DNA of 64,000 nucleotides from Pelagerythrobacter marensis (GTDB lineage: Bacteria > Pseudomonadota > Alphaproteobacteria > Sphingomonadales > Sphingomonadaceae), in assembly GCF_001028625.1 (NCBI RefSeq), contig NZ_CP011805.1:2155001-2219000 (forward strand), written 5' to 3'. Shown here in pieces: positions 50,423 through 59,205 of this stretch. The position numbers and the translations under genes are program-made. Position 1 is the stretch's first letter, and every line of letters starts with the position of its first letter. The notes under the pieces are model-generated. The model saw only the letters and a list, made by a program, of their open reading frames with translations. It did no database searches and was not told where the DNA came from.

Positions 50423-51193
50423 TCAGCCCTGTACGGGCACCAGGTTGACCGCCGAGTACTTGCCTCGTCGATCGACCTCGAGGTCGAATTCATAGCGTTC
50501 GCCCTCGTTGATCGCGGTCAGCCCGGACCGTTCGACCGCACTGATGTGCACAAAGGCATCGGGCTGGCCATCGTCACGGACGAGGAAACCGAAGCCTTTC
50601 ATCGAATTGAAGAACTTGACCGTACCGGTTGCCTTCTCGCCGGTAAGCTCGCGCTGCGGAGCCGCAGGGCGATCGCCGCTCGGGCTCGGGCCGCGCGATT
50701 CGACCGGAACGACATCACCCACGATCTGGAGATCCTGCGCGGAAATCTTCCCGCCGCGATCGACCAGATTGAATTCCAGTTCCTGTCCTTCGCCCAGCCC
50801 TTCGAGCCCGGCACGCTCGACCGCGCTGATGTGAACGAACACGTCCTCGCCGCCGGTTTCCTGCTGGATGAAACCGAAACCCTTCTGCGAATTGAAGAAC
50901 TTTACCGTACCCTTGCCGGTACCGACGACCTGGGCGGGCATGCGGTTGAAACCGCCGCCACCGCCGCCAGCACCACCGCCACCGCGCGGGCCGCCGCGGT
51001 CACCACCGCCGAAACGGTCGCCGCCGCCGCCACCGCCGCCGAAGCGATCACCGCCCCCGCCGAACCGGTCGCTACCGCCGAAATTGCTTTGGCCGAAATC
51101 TCCGGGAGGTCCACCGAAAGGATCGAAACCATCTTCACCGAAACCATCGCGCTTGTCGCGTCCGCGACCCCGGCGGCCTCTATCATAACCCAT
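50423..51193 (-). CDS. Cold-shock protein with two CSD domains and Gly-rich N-terminus
   Basis: This 256-residue protein has an N-terminal part (1-85) of Arg, Asp, Gly and Phe in low-complexity order (GRRGRGRDKRDGFGEDGF and repeats of GGGDRFGG), then two cold-shock domains, each with the RNA motifs KGTVKFFNSQKGFGFIQQET/EDVFVHIS (about 95-160) and GTVKFFNSMKGFGFLVRDDG/DAFVHIS (about 188-255). It should bind single-stranded RNA or DNA as a chaperone. The Gly-rich part resembles RGG regions and may allow condensation. The spacer upstream is 250 bases long and AT-rich near 51330-51390. Confidence 0.93.
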   Translation of the reverse strand: MGYDRGRRGRGRDKRDGFGEDGFDPFGGPPGDFGQSNFGGSDRFGGGGDRFGGGGGGGDRFGGGDRGGPRGGGGAGGGGGGFNRMPAQVVGTGKGTVKFFNSQKGFGFIQQETGGEDVFVHISAVERAGLEGLGEGQELEFNLVDRGGKISAQDLQIVGDVVPVESRGPSPSGDRPAAPQRELTGEKATGTVKFFNSMKGFGFLVRDDGQPDAFVHISAVERSGLTAINEGERYEFDLEVDRRGKYSAVNLVPVQG

Positions 51194-51444
51194 AACCAAC
51201 AACGTACCTTCGCACCGCCCCTAGCATTCCATGCCGTGCGGGCGGACGGGTCCCGCAAGGTCACGTGGTGTCCCAACCGCGAAGAAATCGCCGGTTTCCC
51301 CACCTGTCAGATGCCGATCATAGCGTAGAAACCCGCTCTGCGCGAATGATTTAACGGCTCGCCGCTCAATGAAGTAAAATTGTGACATTTTCGCATTGCG
51401 CGGACCCGCTTGCGCGACAATCCGGCTTGAGGCATCAGCCGCGC

Positions 51445-52251
51445 ATGGACATCGTTGCCCTTCTTTCCGATCCGGCCGCATGGGTGGCGCTTCTGACGCT
51501 AATCGCGCTGGAGGTCGTGCTCGGCGTCGACAATCTGATCTTCATCGCGATCCTTTCGAACAAGCTGCCCGAACATCAGCAGCAGCGCGCGCGCAGGATC
51601 GGCCTGTCGCTCGCGCTGATCATGCGCATCGGGCTGCTGATGCTGATCGGGTGGATCGTGACACTGCAGACGCCGCTGTTCGATCTGGGGCTGGAGGGCG
51701 CGCCCAACGCCTATGGCGAACCCAGCTTCGAAACCGCCTTTTCAGGCCGCGATCTGATCCTGCTGGTGGGCGGGCTGTTCCTGTTGTGGAAAGCGACCAA
51801 GGAAATCCATCATTCGATGGAACCGGCTGACAATTCCGGCGACCTGCTCGACAAGACGCCCGGCCTCGCCGAAGCGGCGAAGGCGACCTTCGGCACGGTC
51901 ATTGCGCAGATCGTGGCGATCGACATCGTGTTTTCGGTCGATTCGATCCTTACCGCCGTCGGGATGACCGATGAAGTTCCGATCATGGTGGCTGCCGTCG
52001 TGATCACGGTGGGGATCATGATGGTCGCGGCAGATCCGCTGGCCCGATTCATCGAGAAGAACCCCACCCTGGTCATGCTGGCGCTCGCGTTCCTCGTCAT
52101 GATCGGCCTGGTTCTGATCGCCGATGGGTTCGGGTTCCACGTGCCCAAGGGGTATATCTACGCCGCGATGGGCTTTTCCGTCGGGGTGGAAATCCTCAAC
52201 ATTGTTCAGCGCCGGCGCCGCACCGGCACCGCGCAGGGAGACGCCGGATGA
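51445..52251 (+). CDS. TerC family membrane protein
   Basis: This 268-residue protein has seven to eight membrane helices and the TerC pattern with acidic residues in membrane: LIALEVVLGVDNLIFIAILS and VAIDIVFSVDSILTAVGMTD. The family exports or handles metal ions such as Mn(II). The ATG at 51445 was chosen as the start of MDIVALLSDPAAWVALLTL. Its stop overlaps the next gene start (ATGA). Confidence 0.94.
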   Translation: MDIVALLSDPAAWVALLTLIALEVVLGVDNLIFIAILSNKLPEHQQQRARRIGLSLALIMRIGLLMLIGWIVTLQTPLFDLGLEGAPNAYGEPSFETAFSGRDLILLVGGLFLLWKATKEIHHSMEPADNSGDLLDKTPGLAEAAKATFGTVIAQIVAIDIVFSVDSILTAVGMTDEVPIMVAAVVITVGIMMVAADPLARFIEKNPTLVMLALAFLVMIGLVLIADGFGFHVPKGYIYAAMGFSVGVEILNIVQRRRRTGTAQGDAG

Positions 52252-52688
52252 CCGATTTTCGCCGCCTGAGCGACAGCGTGTTTGCAAGCCCCCAGATCAT
52301 GCCCGGCGATATCGCCGCTGCAAAAGCGGCCGGGATTGCGCTGGTCATCAACAACCGCCCCGATGGTGAGGCCGAAGATCAGCCGACCGGCGCGGAGATC
52401 GAGAACGCAGCGCACGAGGCCGGGCTGGATTACTGCGCCATTCCCGTGGGCGGCGCGGGCTTCGGCGAAGTTCAGGTGGAAGCGATGGCCCAGGCGCTGG
52501 ACGCGGCGGATGGCCCGGTTCTCGCCTATTGCCGGTCGGGCACACGTTCCACCCTGCTGTGGTCGCTCGCCCAGGCGCGCGAAGGGCGCGACCCGGACGA
52601 GATCGCGGCGGCCGCGCAGGCGGCGGGATACGATATTACCCCCATCCGCCCGGCGGTCGACATGCTGGCCGCCCGCGCGCGGGCCTGA
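52248..52688 (+). CDS. TIGR01244 family sulfur transferase/phosphatase-like protein
   Basis: This 146-residue protein has the DUF442/TIGR01244 pattern: SDSVFASPQIMPGDIAAAKA, LVINNRPDGEAEDQPTGAEI and the CX5R loop AYCRSGTRSTLLWSLAQAR. It resembles the N-terminal domain of Blh (bifunctional sulfur transferase/dioxygenase) proteins, which act in sulfide detoxification, but the dioxygenase part is absent. It is translationally coupled to the TerC gene. Confidence 0.9.
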   Translation: MTDFRRLSDSVFASPQIMPGDIAAAKAAGIALVINNRPDGEAEDQPTGAEIENAAHEAGLDYCAIPVGGAGFGEVQVEAMAQALDAADGPVLAYCRSGTRSTLLWSLAQAREGRDPDEIAAAAQAAGYDITPIRPAVDMLAARARA

Positions 52689-52697
52689 TCGCAGAGC

Positions 52698-54131
52698 CTA
52701 TTTGCGGAAGTCGAGCGGCGGATCGCGGTCGCCCAGCAGCGAGCGATATTCGTAATTCTCGCCGCGTGCGGCCTCGAACTCCGCGCGGGCTTTCTGCCGC
52801 AGGTCCGGGTCGCTGAACAGCTCGATCGCTGCCAGTGTCATCGCCTTGGCCGCAACTTGTGCGCCCTTGTACCCAATCGTGGTGCCGCTTGCCGCCGCGG
52901 ACTGCCACGAATGGGCCGACGTTCCGGGCACCCAGGTGGCGGTCCGCACGCCGACGGTCGGCGTGGCCCAGGACACGTCACCCACGTCGGTGGAGCCGTA
53001 ACCGAGCGACGTTTCATAGGGCTGGATCTGCTCGGCCATATCGAGCGGCTTCGCGGCATCGCCCAGGCTTGTGGCCAGCTGCTCGGCCCAGGCACGTTCC
53101 TGCGCCGTGTACTCGACACCGCCGACCTGCCGCAGCTTCGCATCCATCATCTTTGCCAGCGCCTGATTGACGAGCAGCGGATTGTTGCCGTGGATGATTT
53201 CCCACTCGACGCGGGTGCCGGTGCCCATTGCCGCCCCTTCGGCGGCGGCTTCGAGCCGCTCCCACATCGCTTCCACTTCGCCAGGGTCGGAATGGCGGAC
53301 GTAATAGAACACTTCGGCGAAATCGGGGATCACGTTGGGCGCAGTGCCGCCTTCGGTGATGACGTAGTGAATGCGCGCGTCCATCGTCGTGTGTTCGCGC
53401 ATCATGTTGGCCATCATGTTCATCGCTTCCACCCCGTCGAGGGCGGAGCGGCCCTGCTCCGGCGCGCCGGCGGCGTGGGCCGATCGGCCGTGGAAGCGGA
53501 ACTTGGCCGAACGGTTGGCGAGGCTGGTGTTGGCCGCTGCGCTGTTCTCGTCGTCCGCATGCCAGTGGATCGCGAAATCGGCATCGTCGAACAGGCCCGC
53601 GCGGGTCATGTAGACTTTGCCCGATCCGCCTTCTTCCGCCGGAGTGCCGTAGAACCGGATGCGCCCCGGGGTGCCCGTCGCCTCAAGCCATTCCTTGATC
53701 GCGATGGCCGCCGTCAGCGATCCCGCCCCGAAAAGGTTATGGCCGCACGCGTGCCCCGCATGCCGCCCGGCAACGGTCTCTCTCGTGGGTGCATCGGACT
53801 GGCTGATCCCCGGCAGCGCATCGAATTCGCCCAGAATCGCGATCACCGGGCCGCCGCTGCCGTATTCCGCAATGAAAGCCGTTGGGATCTCGGCCACGCC
53901 CTCCGTAACTGTAAAGCCGTTGGCCGCCAGCTCGGTCTGGAGCAACGCGCTCGATCGGGTTTCCTGATAGCCGACTTCCGACCATTCCCACAGCTGGCGC
54001 GCAACGCGCGCAGTGCGGTCGTACTGTGCGTCGACCGCCGCCACGGCATCGAACGTTTCCGCCGACACCGGGGGCGCAGCGGCAAATGTCAAAGCACCGG
54101 CAAGGGCTGTCAGGAAGGCGGCATTCTTCAT
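52698..54131 (-). CDS. Secreted M20 family amidohydrolase (AbgB-like)
   Basis: This 477-residue protein has a signal peptide (MKNAAFLTALAGALTFAAAP to VSA), the M20 metal residues in AGRHAGHACGHNLFGAGSLT and the Glu pair in FYGTPAEEGGSGKVYM. The dimerisation domain has FRFHGRSAHAAGAPEQGRSA. The family includes AbgB p-aminobenzoyl-glutamate hydrolase and IAA-amino acid hydrolases. Here it would act in the periplasm. The exact amide substrate is not clear. Confidence 0.93.
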   Translation of the reverse strand: MKNAAFLTALAGALTFAAAPPVSAETFDAVAAVDAQYDRTARVARQLWEWSEVGYQETRSSALLQTELAANGFTVTEGVAEIPTAFIAEYGSGGPVIAILGEFDALPGISQSDAPTRETVAGRHAGHACGHNLFGAGSLTAAIAIKEWLEATGTPGRIRFYGTPAEEGGSGKVYMTRAGLFDDADFAIHWHADDENSAAANTSLANRSAKFRFHGRSAHAAGAPEQGRSALDGVEAMNMMANMMREHTTMDARIHYVITEGGTAPNVIPDFAEVFYYVRHSDPGEVEAMWERLEAAAEGAAMGTGTRVEWEIIHGNNPLLVNQALAKMMDAKLRQVGGVEYTAQERAWAEQLATSLGDAAKPLDMAEQIQPYETSLGYGSTDVGDVSWATPTVGVRTATWVPGTSAHSWQSAAASGTTIGYKGAQVAAKAMTLAAIELFSDPDLRQKARAEFEAARGENYEYRSLLGDRDPPLDFRK

Positions 54132-54228
54132 CGGTCTCTCCTCGTAACCCGGCCAGCTCTAGGTTCGATGCCGCCGCCTGGCAACGCCCGCGCTCGACAG
54201 GTTCGCAAGCCAGTGGCAAACCAGCGCG

Positions 54229-54627
54229 ATGGATCTGGACATCCTCTTGCAACTGGCCGGTTCGCTCCTGGCAATCCTGGCGCTTGCCGGGCTTGCGTGG
54301 AAACTCGGCCTGGGCGGCGAGCAGCGTATTCGGGATCAGGACCATGCCCGCGAGCTTGCGGACGAGGCCATTCCCGGCTTTGCTGCGCAGGAAATCGCGC
54401 TCGACCGGGCGGGACAGGCGGCGCTGGCCCGTGACGGCAATGGCCGCATCCTCTTGCTGCGGCGGCACGGTGTGCATTTCGCGGCGCGGATGCTGGCCGG
54501 ACATGCCCACGCTCGGCTCGATCGCGGGCTGCTGATCGTCGGCACGGACGATCGGCGCTTCGGCAGCATCGCGCTCGATCTCGGTCCGCAGGCTCAGTAT
54601 TGGGCCGCCAGCCTCAGGAGGCTTTGA
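54229..54627 (+). CDS. Hypothetical single-pass membrane protein
   Basis: This 132-residue protein has an N-terminal helix (about 5-27, ILLQLAGSLLAILALAGLAW) and a soluble part with IRDQDHARELADEAIPGFAA, GNGRILLLRRHGVHFAARML and RRFGSIALDLGPQAQYWA. No family is recognised. It precedes the sterol desaturase-type gene by nine bases, so the two are probably co-expressed and may share a role in membrane lipid change. Confidence 0.75.
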   Translation: MDLDILLQLAGSLLAILALAGLAWKLGLGGEQRIRDQDHARELADEAIPGFAAQEIALDRAGQAALARDGNGRILLLRRHGVHFAARMLAGHAHARLDRGLLIVGTDDRRFGSIALDLGPQAQYWAASLRRL

Positions 54628-54636
54628 GCCGTCGCG

Positions 54637-55584
54637 ATGCCCGATTTTTCTCCCGTCGATTACGCGATCCCGGCCTTCGTCGTCCTGGTGCTGGCGGAAA
54701 TGCTCTGGGCCTGGAAACGGCGGCCGGACGCCTATGAGCCGCGCGACACACTGACCAGCCTGGCCCTGGGACTGGGCAGCACCGTCGCCGGTATCCTGTT
54801 CGGCGGCGGCGCCCTGCTCGTTTTCTTCGCGGCCTACGAATATCGGCTGTTCGACATCGGTTGGGCCTGGTGGGCCTGGGCGCTGTGCTTCGTGCTCGAC
54901 GATCTCGCCTATTACTGGGTCCACCGCACCGGGCATCGCGTTCGCTGGTTCTGGGCCAGCCACGTCAACCACCATTCCAGCCAGCACTACAACCTCAGCA
55001 CCGCCCTGCGGCAGACCTGGACCGGGGCCTTCACGTTAGGGTTCGCGTTCAAGCTGCCGCTGGTTCTGGCTGGCTTCCATCCGGCAATGATCGCGATCTG
55101 TGCGGGCTTCAATCTGATCTATCAGTTCTGGATCCATACCGAGGCGATCGGGCGGATGCCCCGGTGGTTCGAAGCGGTGATGAACACGCCCAGCCACCAC
55201 CGGGTCCACCACGCAACCAATCCGCGCTATCTCGACCGCAACTACGCCGGGGTCTTCATCGTCTGGGACAAGCTGTTCGGCACGTTCGAGCCGGAAAGGG
55301 CCGGGGAACGGATTCGCTACGGGATCGTGCGGCAGCTCGGGTCCTTCAACCTGCTGTGGTCCGTGTTCCACGAATGGATCGGGATGCTGGGCGACATCCG
55401 GCGCGCGCCCTGGCGCCACAAACTGTCCTATCTCCTGCGCGAACCCGGCTGGTCGCACGACGGCAGTCGCGAAACGAGCGACATGATCCGCGCCCGCTGG
55501 CGCGCGCGGACGACGCGCGAGAATGAGGGCGAGAAAAAGGTCTCGATCCAAAACCCGATTGCAGTTGAGGGCGAGGCTGCCTAA
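54637..55584 (+). CDS. Sterol desaturase/fatty acid hydroxylase family protein
   Basis: This 315-residue membrane protein has four to five helices and the three His boxes of diiron hydroxylases: WVHRTGHRVRWFWASH, HVNHHSSQHYN and TPSHHRVHHATNPRYLD. It introduces hydroxyl groups or double bonds in lipids, perhaps sphingolipid fatty acids or carotenoids; the substrate is not known. It follows the small membrane protein gene and precedes the GMC oxidoreductase. Confidence 0.93.
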   Translation: MPDFSPVDYAIPAFVVLVLAEMLWAWKRRPDAYEPRDTLTSLALGLGSTVAGILFGGGALLVFFAAYEYRLFDIGWAWWAWALCFVLDDLAYYWVHRTGHRVRWFWASHVNHHSSQHYNLSTALRQTWTGAFTLGFAFKLPLVLAGFHPAMIAICAGFNLIYQFWIHTEAIGRMPRWFEAVMNTPSHHRVHHATNPRYLDRNYAGVFIVWDKLFGTFEPERAGERIRYGIVRQLGSFNLLWSVFHEWIGMLGDIRRAPWRHKLSYLLREPGWSHDGSRETSDMIRARWRARTTRENEGEKKVSIQNPIAVEGEAA

Positions 55585-55613
55585 CCCTGTCTTCCGGGAG
55601 AGGAGAGGGTATC

Positions 55614-57197
55614 ATGGAATTCGATGTCATCGTCATCGGTGGCGGCAGCGCGGGCAGCGCGGTCGCCGGGCGGCTCGCAGCAGAGGGCAAGCGCAGGGTC
55701 TGCCTGCTGGAAGCCGGGGGCACCAACGACAACTTCCTGGTCAAGACGCCGGGCATGATGCCCTTCCTGCCCAAGGCCGCGAACTACCGCTACGATACCG
55801 TGCCGCAGAAGGGCCTGAACGGCCGCACCGGCTATCAGCCGCGCGGCCGGGGCCTGGGTGGATCGAGCGCGATCAACGCCATGCTCTATATCCGCGGCCA
55901 CCGCTGGGATTACGACAACTGGGCCGCGCTCGGCTGCACCGGCTGGAGCTACGACGATGTCCTGCCCTGGTTCAAGCGGGCGGAAAGCAACGCGCGCGGG
56001 GCGGACGATTTCCACGGCGGCGACGGGCCGCTCCATGTCTCCGACCAGAAATGGCCCAACCCCGGCAGCCTGGCCTTCGTCGAAAGCGCTGCCGCGTTGC
56101 AATTGCCGCGAAACGCCGATTTCAACGGCGCGAAGCAGGAAGGTTTCGGCCTCTATCAGGTGACCCAGAAGGGGGGCGAGCGCTGGTCCGCCGCGCGCGC
56201 CTATGTCGAGCCGCTGCGCGAAAGGGAGAACCTCGCGATCCTGACCGGCACGCTGGTGGAGCGGCTGGTGATCGAGCAGGGCCGGGTGACCGGCGTTGCC
56301 ATCCGCCGCGGATCGCGCCGCGAAACGCTGCGCGCGCGCGGAGGCGTCGTGCTCTCGGCCGGGGCCTTCAACAGCCCGCAGATACTGATGCTGTCGGGCA
56401 TCGGCCCGGCAGATCATCTGCGCGAGCGTGGCATAGCGGTGGCGCTGGACCGCCCTGCAGTGGGCAGCGATCTTCAGGACCACATCGACTACGTATCGAG
56501 CTGGGAGACCGAAAGCCGCGACTTTATCGGCGACAGCCTGCCCGGCACCTGGCGCATGGTGAAGGCGATCGTCGAACATCGCCGGCGCCGCACCGGGGCG
56601 ATGACCACGCCCTATGCCGAAGCCGGCGGGTTCTGGCGGGTCATGCCCGATGCGCCGGCGCCAGACGTGCAGTGGCATTTTGTCCCCGCCATGCTCGAAG
56701 ACCATGGGCGGACCAAGGTGAAAGGCCATGGCTTCTCGCTCCACGCCTGTGTCCTGCGGCCCGCAAGCCGGGGAACGGTGCGCCTGGCGTCAGGCGACGC
56801 GGCCGATGCGCCGCTGATCGATCCCAATTTCCTCGACCACGAGGCAGACATTGCCACTTTGCGCGCGGGCGTGCGCCTGTCTCACCGCATCGTCGATGCT
56901 CCGCCAATGCGCGATTACCGGCCCACCGACCGTTATCCCATCGACCTAGCGGATGACGATGCGCTGGACGAGCTGATCCGCAATCGCGCCGACACCGTCT
57001 ATCACCCGGTCGGCACCTGCCGCATGGGTCCCGACGCAGATGCCGTGGTCGATCCGGCGCTGAAGGCGAACGGGGTGGAAGGCCTGTGGGTCGCCGATGC
57101 CTCGATCATGCCGCGCCTCGTCAGCGGCAACACCAATGCGCCCAGCATCATGATCGGCGAACGCTGCGCCGATTTCGTGCGTCAGGCCCTGGCCTAG
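55614..57197 (+). CDS. GMC family oxidoreductase (choline dehydrogenase-like)
   Basis: This 527-residue flavoprotein has the FAD motif FDVIVIGGGSAGSAVAGRLA at the N-terminus, the GMC signature RGRGLGGSSAINAMLYIRGH and the C-terminal YHPVGTCRMGPDADAVVDP with the catalytic His, then SGNTNAPSIMIGERCADFV. It oxidises alcohols. The sequence is of the BetA/alcohol-dehydrogenase group, but the substrate is not shown. The RBS GGAGAGGAGAGGG is strong. A minus-strand-type terminator hairpin follows 34 bases after the stop. Confidence 0.93.
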   Translation: MEFDVIVIGGGSAGSAVAGRLAAEGKRRVCLLEAGGTNDNFLVKTPGMMPFLPKAANYRYDTVPQKGLNGRTGYQPRGRGLGGSSAINAMLYIRGHRWDYDNWAALGCTGWSYDDVLPWFKRAESNARGADDFHGGDGPLHVSDQKWPNPGSLAFVESAAALQLPRNADFNGAKQEGFGLYQVTQKGGERWSAARAYVEPLRERENLAILTGTLVERLVIEQGRVTGVAIRRGSRRETLRARGGVVLSAGAFNSPQILMLSGIGPADHLRERGIAVALDRPAVGSDLQDHIDYVSSWETESRDFIGDSLPGTWRMVKAIVEHRRRRTGAMTTPYAEAGGFWRVMPDAPAPDVQWHFVPAMLEDHGRTKVKGHGFSLHACVLRPASRGTVRLASGDAADAPLIDPNFLDHEADIATLRAGVRLSHRIVDAPPMRDYRPTDRYPIDLADDDALDELIRNRADTVYHPVGTCRMGPDADAVVDPALKANGVEGLWVADASIMPRLVSGNTNAPSIMIGERCADFVRQALA

Positions 57198-57225
57198 CCG
57201 CCGGCACGCATCTTCAGCTGCCACG

Positions 57226-57259
57226 AAAAAATGGGCCGGAGCGGCTGGCTCCGGCCCAT
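57226..57259 (-). terminator. Terminator of the glnK-amtB operon (possibly bidirectional)
   Basis: A perfect 12-base stem (57231-57242 with 57248-57259, loop 5 bases) is followed on the minus strand by six T. It lies 87 bases after the amtB stop, and 34 after the GMC gene stop on the other strand, so it may serve both genes. Confidence 0.9.
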
Positions 57260-57346
57260 AAAGGCGGTGTTCGCAGGAGGAACAATGCTTGGCGAGCCGG
57301 AAGGTGGAGAGGAGAAAACCCCGCCGGCCCGCCAATTTCGTGAAAG

Positions 57347-58684
57347 TCAGTTGTAGGCGCGCTCTCCGTGTTCGGAGATATCGAGCCCGTCGACTTCGGT
57401 TTCTTCGGAGACCCTCAGGCCGATCAGAGCCTTGACGATCAGTCCGGCGACCAGAGTGCCCAGCGCTGCCCAGACGATTGTGACGATGACGCCGAATGTC
57501 TGAATGCCGAGCTGCGCACCGAGCGCGGTCGAACCATCGCCCGGGCCGCCCAGGAAGGGCTGATAGACGATCGCCGTCCCGATCGCGCCGACGATACCGC
57601 CCACGCCGTGGATGCCGAATGCGTCCAGGGCGTCGTCATATCCGAACTTCGCCTTCATCTTCGCCACTGCGAGGTAGCAGACGATCGAGGAAACGATGCC
57701 GAGCAGGATCGCGCCGAATGGGCCCGAATTGCCCGCCGCAGGCGTCACTGCGACGAGGCCGGCGATCACACCCGAACAGAAGCCGAGCGCCGACCCCTTG
57801 TGGCCCGCGAGCCGTTCGATGACCATCCAGGTCAGGGCAGCGGCAGCGGTCGCGACGAAAGTGTTGATCATCGCCAGGCCTGCAAAGCCATCGGCTTCGA
57901 GCGCGGAACCGGCGTTGAAGCCGAACCAGCCCACCCACAGCAGACCCGTGCCGACCATCGTCAGCGTCATGGAGTGCGGCGGCATCGGCTCTGCCGGATA
58001 GCCGCGACGCTTGCCCAGCAGGTAGGCGAGGACGAGGCCAGAGATACCGGCGTTGATATGCACCACGGTGCCGCCCGCAAAATCGAGCGCCCCGTCTTCG
58101 AACAGCAGCCCGCCCCCGGCCCAGACCATATGGGCGATCGGGAAATAGACGATCGTCAGCCAGATCGGCACGAACGCCATTAGCGCGGAAAACTTCATCC
58201 GCTCTGCAGTCGCGCCCAGAATCAGCGCTGCGGTGATCGCGGCGAATGTCATCTGGAAACTGATGAAGACGTACTTGCTGATGACTTCGTCGGTGAAGGT
58301 CGCCGCCGTGCTGCTGGCATCGGTTCCGGCGAGGAAATAGCTGCCCCCGCTGATGAACAGGCCCAGCGTGCCTTCGTAAGTGGTATCGCCGAACGCGAGC
58401 GAGTATCCCCACATGACCCAGATCAGCATGGCCAGCGCAGCCGTGGCGCCCACCTGCGTCATCGTCGACAGCATGTTCTTCTGACGGGTGAGGCCGCCGT
58501 AAAACAGCGCCAGGCCCGGCAGGATCATCATCAGGACGAGAACCGTGGAGGTCATCATCCAGGCGTTGTTGCCCGGGTTGGGCACGGCGGCAGCGGCCTC
58601 GACCGCCTCCTGCGCGAAGGCGGGCGCAGCGGCAAACAGCGCGGCGCCGGCCGCACCCGCGCGGTATAGCGTTTTGCGGATCAT
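57347..58684 (-). CDS. amtB: Ammonium transporter AmtB
   Basis: This 445-residue protein has a signal peptide-like start (MIRKTLYRAGAAGAALFAAA to AFA) and 11 membrane helices with MMTSTVLVLMMILPGLALFY, FAGGTVVHINAGISGLVLAY (pore His) and FGIHGVGGIVGAIGTAIVY (second His). It conducts ammonium/ammonia through the inner membrane and is blocked by GlnK. The ATG at 58684 has GAGGGA eight bases upstream; it follows glnK by 29 bases. Confidence 0.97.
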   Translation of the reverse strand: MIRKTLYRAGAAGAALFAAAPAFAQEAVEAAAAVPNPGNNAWMMTSTVLVLMMILPGLALFYGGLTRQKNMLSTMTQVGATAALAMLIWVMWGYSLAFGDTTYEGTLGLFISGGSYFLAGTDASSTAATFTDEVISKYVFISFQMTFAAITAALILGATAERMKFSALMAFVPIWLTIVYFPIAHMVWAGGGLLFEDGALDFAGGTVVHINAGISGLVLAYLLGKRRGYPAEPMPPHSMTLTMVGTGLLWVGWFGFNAGSALEADGFAGLAMINTFVATAAAALTWMVIERLAGHKGSALGFCSGVIAGLVAVTPAAGNSGPFGAILLGIVSSIVCYLAVAKMKAKFGYDDALDAFGIHGVGGIVGAIGTAIVYQPFLGGPGDGSTALGAQLGIQTFGVIVTIVWAALGTLVAGLIVKALIGLRVSEETEVDGLDISEHGERAYN

Positions 58685-58713
58685 TGTCTGGTCCCTCATC
58701 TCTCTTCCCGCAC

Positions 58714-59052
58714 TCACAGCGCGGTATCCCCTGTCTCGCCGGTGCGAATGCGCGTGGCCTCGGCAAGGTCGATCACGAAGACCTTGCCGTCGCCGATGCT
58801 TTCGGTGCTGGCGGTTTGCTGGATGGTCTCGACCACTTGCGGGGCAAGGTCGTCGCTGGCGGCAATCTCCAGCTTCACCTTGGGCAGCATGTTGGTGGAG
58901 TATTCGGCCCCCCGATAGATCTCGGTCTGCCCTTTCTGGCGGCCAAAGCCCTTGACTTCGGTCACGGTCATGCCGGCCACGCCGACGCCCGCGAGCGCCT
59001 CGCGCACTTCGTCGAGCTTGAACGGTTTGATGATGGCGATGATGAACTTCAT
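58714..59052 (-). CDS. glnK: P-II nitrogen regulatory protein GlnK
   Basis: This 112-residue protein starts MKFIIAIIKPFKLDEVREAL and has the T-loop KGQTEIYRGAEYSTNMLPKV, with Tyr51 for uridylylation, and the nucleotide site SIGDGKVFVIDLAEATRIRT. It senses 2-oxoglutarate and ADP/ATP and controls AmtB. It is the first gene behind the sigma-54 promoter. Confidence 0.97.
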   Translation of the reverse strand: MKFIIAIIKPFKLDEVREALAGVGVAGMTVTEVKGFGRQKGQTEIYRGAEYSTNMLPKVKLEIAASDDLAPQVVETIQQTASTESIGDGKVFVIDLAEATRIRTGETGDTAL

Positions 59053-59098
59053 CGATCCCCCCTGGTTGGTCACCGGAACCCCCCGGCCTCGCAAAGTT

Positions 59099-59114
59099 TG
59101 CAAGGGCCGTGCCA
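59099..59114 (-). promoter_or_regulatory. Sigma-54 (-24/-12) promoter of glnK-amtB
   Basis: On the minus strand the sequence TGGCACGGCCCTTGCA has the GG and GC pairs of the sigma-54 consensus (TGGCAC-N5-TTGCA) exactly, 47 bases upstream of glnK. A CGATAG-N9-CTATCG dyad at 59144-59164 may be an activator site (NtrC or other). This fits control by nitrogen limitation. Confidence 0.92.
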
Positions 59115-59205
59115 GAAGAGAAATTTCCCGTCTTTTCAGCTCACGATAGCGAAAGAGACTATCGCAAGCTCAATATTGACTGCCCAACGGATAGGCAGTG
59201 ATTAC

